Below, piece after piece: positions 22,001-33,100 of a stretch of DNA of 64,000 nt (position 1 is its first letter; every line of letters starts with the position of its first letter). Made by a program: the position numbers and the translations under genes. Origin of the DNA: Cristatella mucedo (Eukaryota; Bryozoa; Phylactolaemata; Cristatellidae); contig WPIO01000170.1 of assembly GCA_009760855.2 (NCBI GenBank), positions 138,501 through 202,500 on the forward strand. Reading direction: 5' to 3'. The notes beneath the pieces are model-generated. The model was not told where the DNA came from. It did no database searches and saw nothing but the letters and a program-made list of their open reading frames with translations.

Positions 22001-24932
22001 AACCTACCCCTGACTTTCAATCAAGCAGCACATCGACCTCAAGGTTTTACTGCCCACGTTGAGTTCCTTCATTCGCTTGCTCCGGCCTGCCTATACAACA
22101 TTTTTCCTTATCAGGCATGGCATTTTAGTTCATAAGCTCCCAAAGCCTGAAAATCCTCCTTCCGACTGACGTCGCAACATTTCCTGACTGAAGTTTAAAA
22201 GGAAGCTAAGCAAGCCTGTTCATGTTCATGCACAGCACTTACTGGGTCCTTGTCCTTGGTCTGCTTATTCGCACTGGCACTGTGCATGCTGTCACTAACC
22301 GACTGACATGCTTCCTTTCCAGCATTTATAAAGTGCCTAGAACGAGATTTAGTTCTCTGAGGGTGCTATATAGGGTTCTTCTTCTTCTGCTGCTTCGGTG
22401 GCACGTCTTTGCCACGACAGCCCACGAGTTAAGGTGCTCGCTCTTATGACCGAGGCTGTTGGTTCGAATCTGCAGTGGGCGACTCTTTATTGCCAACTGC
22501 AAACTGTGGTGATAGCCATTAGGGCTCCTTGGCTGTTAAATCGGCTAATTTTTTTTGGACACGAAGAAGAATCGTGATTACTAAAAGGCTTCAATGTACA
22601 AGGCCCAACGAAAGTTTTTTTTTAGCATTTTTTAGCTAATTTTTAAATGTCGTCAAGACATGGGATGTTGGGACGAAAGTTGAGAGTGAGTTCCAGGCTT
22701 TGGGAGCATACCTACGAAAGGCACGGTCTCTGAAGGATTTGAGGTTCGTACAAAGTGTAGCTAAACGATTTGACTCAGAAAAGCAGGTGGTACGATGCCT
22801 ATCCTGGTGGGGGAGTAGATCTGTTAGCTAGACTGGACCTGAAGTCGATACACTGCTTGATTGGGAGCCAATGGCAGGTATGTGACAAGTGATAGATGTG
22901 GTAACTTCGCAGCTCACGACAGACAAACCTAGCTGCAGAGTTTTCCAGCAACTGTAACAGACATGACACTATGTAGAGAAATCAAAATTTTTTTCTCCAC
23001 TCCTCAACTTTGGACGATCAACTTTTGAAGGGTTGCGTGCATCGTCTAGAATAATGTCAGTGGGAGACTCCAGAGTATTGACGTGAATGGACAAAGATCA
23101 TCCGAGGTAGATCTGAAATATGTGGTACCTCAGGGTTCCGTGCTAGGTCCGGCTCTTTTCACGGTTTATACTCTCCCTCTTGCCGATGTGATTGCCAAGC
23201 ACAATCTAGGCTTTCACTTCTATGTGGATGACACTCAGTTGTACCATTGCTTTTATTTATCCCTTCCAGCCTTCGAGCACCTCAAATTCTCTCAGCTCAC
23301 TTGCTGCATGTATTGATCACATCTGCACATGGATGGCAGCAAATTTTCTCAAACTAAACGATGATAAAACTAACTTATTAGTTATGGGTAAACCCAGTGT
23401 GATTCAGAGATTGGAAAGGTTGTCTCTCAAAATTGGCTCCGCCAGCATATCTTCTGTCGAATCACCTCGAAATCTAGTTGTCATATTCCAAAGTGACCTC
23501 TCGTTAGACGACCATATCAGTTCCACAGTCAAGTCTGCCTACTTGCAGATACATGACATAGCTAAAATTCGGGCATGTTTAGATAAGGATACCACGTCTA
23601 AATTGGTTCATGCATTTGTGACATCCCGTCTTGCTTGTTTAGATAAGGATACCACGTCTAAGTTGGTCCATGCATTTGTGACATCCCGTCTTGACTTCTG
23701 TAACTCACTGCTTTCTGGCCTACTGGAATGTGCAGTTAGGCGATTACAGCTGGTGCAGAACTGCAGCTAGGCATGTCTATCGTGAGCGCAGTTGCCACAT
23801 CACACCACTTCTCGCCGACCTGCACTTGCTCCCAGTCAAGCAACGGATCGACTTCAGGGTTTTGCCGCTCACCTTTAGGTCACTTCGTTCTTTGGCTCGA
23901 GCCTATCTGTCTGATCTACTCCCCTCCCCCCACCAGTCGTACCGCCCGCTTTTCGGAATCCAACAGTCTGCAAATATCCCGTACAAACCTCAAAGCCTTT
24001 GGAGACCGTGCATTAAGTTCGTATGCTCCCATAGCCTGGAACTCACTCCCGACTTGCGTCAGAACATCCCCTGACTTGACCACATTTAAAAAGAACTTGC
24101 AATCACACCTATTTAGGACAGCATTTAGTGGGTCCCTGTGATTCGTTCTTCACGTGCTTATGCGTGCTGACACTGTGCATGCTGCCACTAACCACACTTG
24201 CATGCTGACCCTGTGCATGTCACCCCTAACCATGTCATTCATTTTGTTTATCTAGCATGATAGCACTTACCATTCAATCGCGTTTTCCTTTGCAGCAAAT
24301 GTAAAGTGCCTAGAAAGAGATTGAGTTCTGTGGGGGCACTTTATCAAGTGCATTATCATTATTATTGGTATTATGTCTGGGCTTTTTCCGTATGACTTCC
24401 TGCAATCAAAATGCTTAGTTTGATCGAGGCAGCTTCTCCACTTCTCCGAGAAAGAATTTAGTTAGTCCATTCGTCATATCGCCATGCACTCTGGTTCAGG
24501 CTGTGTAGGAGGAAATTGGGGCAGGGTGATTCGTGCCGGTCGATCGGAGCTCGAAGCAGCGGACCATGAATGCTGACTGCCTCACTTATTCATGCCAGGC
24601 ACGGTACCTTCTCAATTCTGTTGTGGTATGCCATCCGAGGGCGGCCAGATAGTGGCAGGATTGTATGCCCTTCAGTCAGTGCGGAATTGGATCTTCATCT
24701 GTCCTTCCTGGCGCCGATGGTTGATTGCTTCTGTCGCTTCCATGATTGTCTTCTTTTTGGTCTTTCGGAGGAGCGCATGCGCACGTGTGTGCACTAGTGC
24801 CCAAGTGTGTGTCTGTTGAGCGTGTGCCCGCTCGTGCCTGGCAAGGCAGTAGTCATTCGTCACTCGCCTCCCTCCCCCTCTCTCTCTCCTCTCCTCTATC
24901 TCTATCTCTCCATCTCTCTCCCCCTCTCCCCC

Positions 24933-25010
<78 letters not shown>

Positions 25011-25268
25011 GTCTCTCTGCCTCTGTCTGTCTGTCTCTCTCTATCTCTGTCTCTCTGTCTGTCTCTCTGTCTGTCTCTGTGTGTGTCTCTGTGTGTGTGT
25101 GTCTCTCTCTCTCTGTGTCTCTCTCCCCTTCTTTCTCCCTCTCTTTCTCTCTCTCTTCTCTGTCTGTCTGTCTGTCTCTCTCTCTTTCTCTCTCTCTCTG
25201 TCTCTCTCTCTCTGTTTGTCTCTCTGTCTCTGTCTGTCTCTCCATCTCCCCCTCCCCCTTTCTGCTGC

Positions 25269-25321
<53 letters not shown>

Positions 25322-25324
25322 GTC

Positions 25325-25408
<84 letters not shown>

Positions 25409-28400
25409 CTGTTGCAGTCGGGCAGGCAGATGCATAGCCGGCAGCACACGGTTTTAATGCCTTGCCCAATTCAATTTAATCTCTCTCTGCCTTCCCTTCA
25501 GATTAGGTGCGCAGTGCCTGCAGGCCGGCGCAATACTCGAAGATTGTACCCCAAGCACTGCTGTTCCGTTCGAACTGTCTCCACTGCTCTGATTGAGCCG
25601 CCCCCAGCTTCATCTCGACGTTTGTCTGACGGGCTTGACCATAAATGTCTGACCGCAATCAGGTCGCTCATCTGACGTTTGCTGGAGAGCCAGCAAGTAG
25701 TCTGGCCCCTTTTCATCTTGAAAATTGCAACCTGCAGGGGCAGCCACTTATCGCTCGAGGTGCTATTGTGCCTGTCCCGGAGCATCTTGGCACGTATCAT
25801 TGGGCTGGTTGCATGGTGGTGGGAGTCGCAGTGTCTCAGTCATTGCTAGCGTCTTTCATCAGCACGTGAGTGGACACTGCTGACGTGAGCAAGACCATAG
25901 TAGCCAAACTGGAACATGGCAACTATGTGCAGTGGCTCCACCGAGTTCGAGGCCGTGCGTGCCCCAAGCTGGATTTTGTTCAGCACTGCTGCTGTCCGGG
26001 CACCGCCAGCTCACCCCCTCAGTCAGCAGAAGCAGCAGCAGCAGCAAAAGCGTCTATTACGTGGGTGGCCCTTCTGGTGCTGCTCTGCTTCGTATGCTCC
26101 CCTTTCCTTATCAGCATCAGTTGCCTGCACAGTGGTGGCATGCCAGCTTGAGGCTTTGGCAGTGGCACGTCGGTGGCAGGCTCGGCAGCCCATGTGTGTG
26201 CATATGCTGCTAGTGAGAGGGTGAAGCCGTTTTCTTGGAGTGGCAGAACGCTAAAGGGTAATTGGTCCTGGCAGTTTTGGCGCTGATGGAACTCGGTAAT
26301 GAAGGCCGTGGTGACTGAGCGTTATATAGTGTAGTTATGAAGTAATGCACTGGATGTTGTATGAACCACGTATTCTCCCAGCGAGGGAAATAATTGCACG
26401 ACCTTCTACCTTAAAGAGTCTCCTCTTCCTATGAAAACGTGGCATCTGCTTCCTTTGCCAACCGATGTAAAGTGCCTAGAAAGAGATTTAGCTCTTCGTT
26501 TAGCTCAGGTCGCTGTGTGAATGTTTCCTTGTTATTAATGTTATTATTTCTAGTATTACCACTGAGCCGTAGGCTGCCATTTTAAGCCTAAGTCGTCGCC
26601 CTTTGTGATGATGGATTCCCATGTGTTAGCAAGGGATTGAAATCACAATGATAACGAGCCAGGCTAGCTGCTGCTTCCATCTTAGCTGCCATCCCTGGAC
26701 TGGGTGAACCGAACCCTCCTATCAATAGTGAGGGAGAACTAATTGGAGCGGCCAAATATTGGATTAATCGTAGCACGGGAGTTGGCTTTGTGGACCCACC
26801 GGCAGAGGCTCAGCCTTTGATGTCACGGAAGCTGGTGAGTAGATGAGGATGATGATGATGTTGAGTCGGACATTTGTGGGAAATCAACAAATCCTTAGTA
26901 TGTTCGACTGCTTTTGCAGCGAAGCACTGCTTCGTTCTGGGATTGTGCGCAATCGCTGACCATCCCATTGGAATTTGTAGAGAATAGACACTGCACGGTC
27001 GTGTACTTATTTAAAAGCTTCATAGCTTAAACTGGTACGAGGGGTTTGCAATTTGAGAATCTGTATGGTCTCTTTTTTCTCGGGAGATTAGCGTCGTACG
27101 TTGAAGTACCTCTGCTCGTTCTAGTGGGTTCCCATTAGGTAGCTTTCAGCTTCTGAGATGCTCTTGAATGCTGGCGGTTTTGCTCTATGTGAAGCCGATA
27201 TCAGAAGCATAACCCCTTGGTGCATTTCTTGGATTCGTGTTTAGGGTCATTTAAACTATGCTCGGACAGTTATTGTTCACAGAAACCAGATGCAAGCTTG
27301 TGGATTTTTTGCAATGAATACTGAAGGCAGGCTAACCGATGCTCCGTGTATCTTTCGTTGTGGGTGCTTGGGGGTGTGATGGAGCACGACGAGAAACCCC
27401 CCAGGATCACCATTATGCTCGTAAGGTGACAACTACTCCTCAAATGTTAGCACTTGCTTGAAAGTCTGTGCCATTCATGTCTCTGCCGGTCGTGCAGTGC
27501 ACAGGCTTTTCGTGAATGCCACAGAGGAGGGGGAAGCAAAACGAGCTTTGACACAGGAGGCCTGATGCATAGTCATCGTTGCCGGCAGATGCTTGTTAAA
27601 GTCACTGGTGGCAGCCATGTCATATTTCGTGATGGAGTGGCATGCCCGTGTCGTCTGTCGATGTGCACATGTGAGTGCGTGCTTGTCTGTATGTGCAAGA
27701 AACACCGTGGCATTCATTCATTGAACTATTCCTGCAACTGCTCGATGACTAGCTGGTGCAATTACAAATGACTGGCATCGAATGTGTGCTCAGCAGCCTG
27801 TTTGCACACCATCGGCCGTGCATGCACTGGTTGAGGACTGGCCAAGCGGCAGGTTACAGGTGAAAACATTTTCATAACATCCAAGCTTGTCAGTGGCTAC
27901 GCAATGCTAAGAATCCCATTCTAGGAGAGTAGCTGATTCTTTGACTTGGTGCAATGCCCTGCTGATGAGAAGCTTTGGTGCATGCCTACGTGTGTGCAAA
28001 CAGCGCTTCCCACTGGCGCTCAGACTGCTGCTCTTTCTCTTTTGTAGAGTGCGGCTTACCACCCGAGGTGAGACTCTTTTTTTATGGTGCAGCCACTTCT
28101 GATCTCGGGGGGCCGCTTTGCCAAGACCTGACAAAGTCATGCAAGTGACATTTTGGAAGGAATGAAGTGGTCGACGAACTGCTGATTTCTGCATCAGAGA
28201 TGCAACTGGTTACCTCATCTAGCTGCACGGCGTGTTCGTCTCTTTCTCTCTCTTCTTTCTCTTTGTTTTCTTCTCTCTTTCTTGCTTTTTTCCTCGATGT
28301 GTCCTGTCTGTCTTGACAGTCGATGTTCTCATCATTTCCTGTCTGCCTAACCTGTCCTACTCACTGCTGCTCCTTAATGCTCATCTGCTGCTGCAAGTCG

Positions 28401-28590
28401 CCGGGCTTTGCTTCTGTTCCCCGCCCCTATCCGCATCTCCACCCCTCTTGTCGTCTCATGCTTTATTGTCGTGCACTCTCCGGACTAGCTCTGTGCTCCG
28501 AGTTTGTTTCTCGTGTTTTCTTGCTCTTGCTTTCTCTGTCTCCGTCTCTTTGTATGTCTTTCTTCTCTCTCCCTCTCCTTCTCCCCCTCT

Positions 28591-28672
<82 letters not shown>

Positions 28673-30086
28673 GTCTTTCTCTCTCTCACCCTCTGTCCGT
28701 CTGTCTCTCTTTCTATGCTTGATGTCGCTGCTCGCTCTGCCATCCACCCGTTGCTCTTCTCACTCCTCTCCAGACATTGCCGATGACTAGACTAGCTAGA
28801 TGACTATTCATCTATATCACTCCAGCTTGCCGATGACTAGACTATTCTAGATGACTATTCATCTATATCACTCCAGCTTGCCGATGACTAGAGCAGCCCA
28901 TCCACTCCGCCGCCTGTCCTGCACGGCCTGTCAGGGCTCGGTGGCGCGAGACAGGCAGTTGTCTCCGCTGCCCGGTCATGCCGGAGCTCGGTTGTTGAGT
29001 GTCCCCCAGAGTTGGACGCTGTTTTAATGCTGCCCTAATTATGCTGCCCTTCTGCTGCAGTACTGCGAATTTGGTGCCGATTTTGAGAAGTGTAAAAAGT
29101 GGCTGGAGACGCACTTGCCCGAGGAGTTTGACAAGCTAACTCCTGCAGGTAGGTAGGCAGCCTCTGTCCGTGGGTGCTGCTCACTTGTCTCAGTGACGCA
29201 GTGAGCCGCAGACGCCCGCGCTTACCAGGTGCTCGGGGCGCTCATTGCTGATGTCGGTTCTGCAGTCCGCCGGAGCACAGCGCGCGATGGTCGCGACCGT
29301 CTGCCATGCGTAGCATCGCACGGTGCCGCGCAGGCTGGCTAAGCTAGCTCGAAGCTGACCCGCCCAGGGAGTGACAGAAGGCACCCCCCCCCGGCACAAA
29401 GTGTAACAGCTGCAGCAGAAAGAGCCGAGCAGGGAGTGTTGTGCAGCAGAGGGCCACCGGTTTGTGTTGCATGCAGCCAGGGGTGCCGGGGGCAGGGGTC
29501 GAGGTAATGGTAATGGGGGGGGAAGAGCAAGAGGAAAAGGGGGCAGAGGGCACTGCCGGCCAGGCCGCGCCGTACTGAGCGAGCACTGGCCTCGGCCGCC
29601 CAAGGATGGTCAAGGAAAATGCCAGCGGAGAGAGCGGTCTTCCTGCCGGTTAGGGCGGGAGCCTCCCGGGACAAGAGCACTAGTAACGTTGCCACGTGGC
29701 CACGAGTGTGCAGCAAGCAGCCACTGCGATTAGTCTTCGACGGTCTGCCTCGGTAGCAGAAGCCTGGGAAGATAGCGAGTCGAAGGTACCGGCCCGGTTG
29801 GAAGCTGCAAGTAGCGGTCGTCCGAGCGTCTGCAGCCGTCTGGTGGTCACGTGTTGGGCCAGTAGCCCCCTGTCTCCCGCCCATGCTTTCACTCGCCTCC
29901 TAGTCTCTGCCGAGCTGCTCTATGCCGAGCCGTTCGAGCCGTTGGCAGAGGAAAAAAGCCGACCGCGTAGGCCTGCGATGAGCCACTTATAACTGGTCAT
30001 AGACTTGGGCGAGGGAGAAGAGCACCAAGCGAGAGCAGCCGGTGTGAGTTCGTCGCCTGCGTGTGTGTCAGTGCGTGTGTGTGTCA

Positions 30087-30117
<31 letters not shown>

Positions 30118-33100
30118 TGTGTGTGTGTCAGTGTGTGTGTAAGTGTGTATGTCAGTGTGCTTTCGTGAGCAACAGGCAAGGCAGTAAACTTGAGAGATCC
30201 TGGTGGGCACTGCGTTTGAGGCGTTGCTTGCCGGTTGGTGAGAAGCCTTTGCCATGCTGGAAAGCTTTCAAGCCTTGGGTGCTGGTTTGGCAGAGGTCCC
30301 CGGGGAGGGCTGGTGGTGGTGGTGGTGCCTCCGACAGCTCCGACGGCGGCCGCGCTCTCCTCGGGCACTTGGCGATGCGCATTGGCAGCAAGGCGGGGCG
30401 CCACGGCCGCGCTGGCAGCCGCTGAGCGCATTCCCTGCAAACGGCTGGCCCGCTGCTGCCGCTTTTGCAGACGACGCAGCCGGCGGGGGAGAAGGCGACA
30501 AGGACGAGAAGAAACGGCAGAAGCGCGGTGGCAAGACGGCGGCCAAGAAGGTGCTGAAGAAAACGGAGCCGCAGAAGATCGAGCTGTCCAAAGCCCCGCG
30601 CGGCAAAAAGAAGATGGTCACCGTCATCACCGGCCTCGCCACGTGCGGTAAGTGTGCGTGCCATCGCCTCGGCAGAGGGGGGCGGCGCTGGCGTCGGCGC
30701 CCTCCCGCGCGTGGGTGCATGCTCCCGCACGTGGGCGTGGGGACACGCTTGCACGCTGGTCGCATGCAGGCTCGGGCGGTGCACCATTCACTTCAGCACT
30801 CGCTTGATGGCGCGTGCGATTCTTGACCCCAGGCCACTTCCGGTTGCTGGCTTGCTGCCTGCGCTGGCAGCACGACGCTAGCTTCACGTGGCTGTGCTGC
30901 GCGGCAGTTTGCTGTCACCATGTCATGCCGAACCGTGTGACTTCTCACTGCATCATCGTCTGGAAATTTGGGTGACGTTCAAGTTTGTAACAGCAAGTCT
31001 TAGGCCAGCCCACGGTGGAGGGGGCCCCTGAGTCGGCGGCAGCACGGAGCTGCCACCGAGCTGTCTTGTCACCGCCTGGTGGCATAAGCGCCCTCGTTGC
31101 TGTGCGCTGAGCTTGGGCAAAGGAGCTGGTTTTGTGCTGTGACGAGACGAGAGCGCTCTGCTGTCTTCTCTGGTCGCCAGATATCGACTTGAAGGAGGCG
31201 AGCAAGTTCTTTGGGAGCAAGTTCGCTTGCGGAGCTTCAGTAACTGGCGACGACGAAATCGTCATACAAGGTGACTTCGTCGACGACCTGTTTGACATCC
31301 TGCCCGAGAAGTGGCCTCAGGTAAGCTGTGCCAAGCAAGGGCACCTCGGGACGCCATGGCGCCGGGTCAAGCGTGCGAGCGGCACAGTTGAGCTTCGCTG
31401 ACTTCAGGCCGACGTCGGCATTTTCACGGGCCGATCGTGCATGCTTGCAACGCATTGATTCGCTGGTTTTTGCCGGCTCCATCCCCCCCCCCCAGTCCTC
31501 CCCCTCCCTCATTTTCTCCATCCCCAAGGGATGGGCAGGTGCGGGTCTGCTGACTTTCCAGTCAGCGGTGGCCCTGGCTTCTACATTAATGTCTTAAGAG
31601 ATGGTTGACTGGATGCTGACTCAGCCGACCGGTCAAAAGTGCAGCCTCTCGCCTGACATTGCCTCCCGCTGTAGCAACTAACGTAGATGACAGACGAGTG
31701 GCGTGGCTGCACAACGAACAACTAGCTAGAATAACGCAGTCCCCGCTACTCTAGTTTGCTCCACTTTTTTACCGTCTTTCAACTGTCTTCGGCTTCCTTC
31801 TGTCGCCAGAAAGGATTACTGCAAATGCCAGCTTTTTCGTGATAGTATGTTGGCTGAGAGCCATCTTCGAAATGGGAGTTTCCCGTGACTGTGCCCAGCC
31901 GATTTGCCCCTAACGTTTTGGCTGGTCATCCTTTTGTCCACTTGATAACTCGACCATTGGTGCTGTGGCATGCAAATGGTAGGTTCTTATGCAATATGCT
32001 ATGTTGCTATGTGAAACTGGAATCTATACGGGTAATTGCTCGGATTAGTGATTTAAGCGCATTCAGCTACATGCCGAGAGTGACTGGGGCTGTGGCAGCA
32101 GGCCGGCGTTAGCTGTCGATTGTCGTGTTTAAAAACGAAACTGACTGAAAGCTCATGTAGAGTAAATTAGAAGCTCATGCTGTGTATGCATGTTTTCTTA
32201 AACAGCGAGCATCCAGGGCCTTTTAAAACCATAGCCAAGGTTGCATCTCGTTCAGCTCCGGACCCTGTGCTGCATTGGACTAGGCTCATAATAAGGCAAG
32301 CAAGCATTGCCAGAGTCTTTTACTCTATGTGCACATTCAAACATGCTTCAAAACATGTGTGTGTGGGCGTGTGTGCGCGTGTTTGTGTGTGTGTGTGCGT
32401 GCGTGTGTGCGTATGTGCTAGTTAAATGCCAGCTTCTTGCTTATGAGCACCGAGTGCCAGCCATCCTTTGGGTGGGGGAATCCATGCTTCCGGTTTTCTG
32501 GGCTGAACCGCTTGCTGCCGAAATATCCGGGGCTAACATTCACCTTACATTCATCCTTAACTCCTGCATCCTGCAGCAAGTATTGAGTGCCACTTTCGAT
32601 AAGGCAGGAGGAGGAGGAGGTTGCTGAACTCGCCTAGAGGGAGAAGTGATGACATTGGGCAGGGCGGGGCCTAAACACAGGTGACTCTAACTTGAGGTAG
32701 CAGCATAGTCGATTGAGAGCATTGCATGTTGGAAAAAGTTGTTGCACTGTGGCCGGCACAGCAATGGTCACGTGAGACGAGCCTAGCGGCCGCGTGTTTT
32801 ACCATCCGTAGGTGCTTTTTTGTTGTGCAGCCAGAAAGACCCGCGTGGACAGTTGCAGTCGCCTAGAAGGTTTAACACAAATGCTGACTTGGCCACATTA
32901 GAAAAGAAACTAAAAACGGACGGACGTATCCATCGCAGCATTTAGCGGGTGCCTGTGATTCGTCCTTTATGTGCTTATGCTTGCTGCCACTAACCATACT
33001 TGCATGCTGACCCTGTGCATGTCACCCCTAACCATGTTATTCTTGTTGTTTATCGAGCATGCTACCACTAACCATTCGATCACGTTTCCTTTGCAGCAAA

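Noticed and set aside
24746-25675. 309-codon Ser/Leu frame and opposing Arg/Glu frames
   Set aside because: These are produced by the CT/GA microsatellite inside DENR intron 1.
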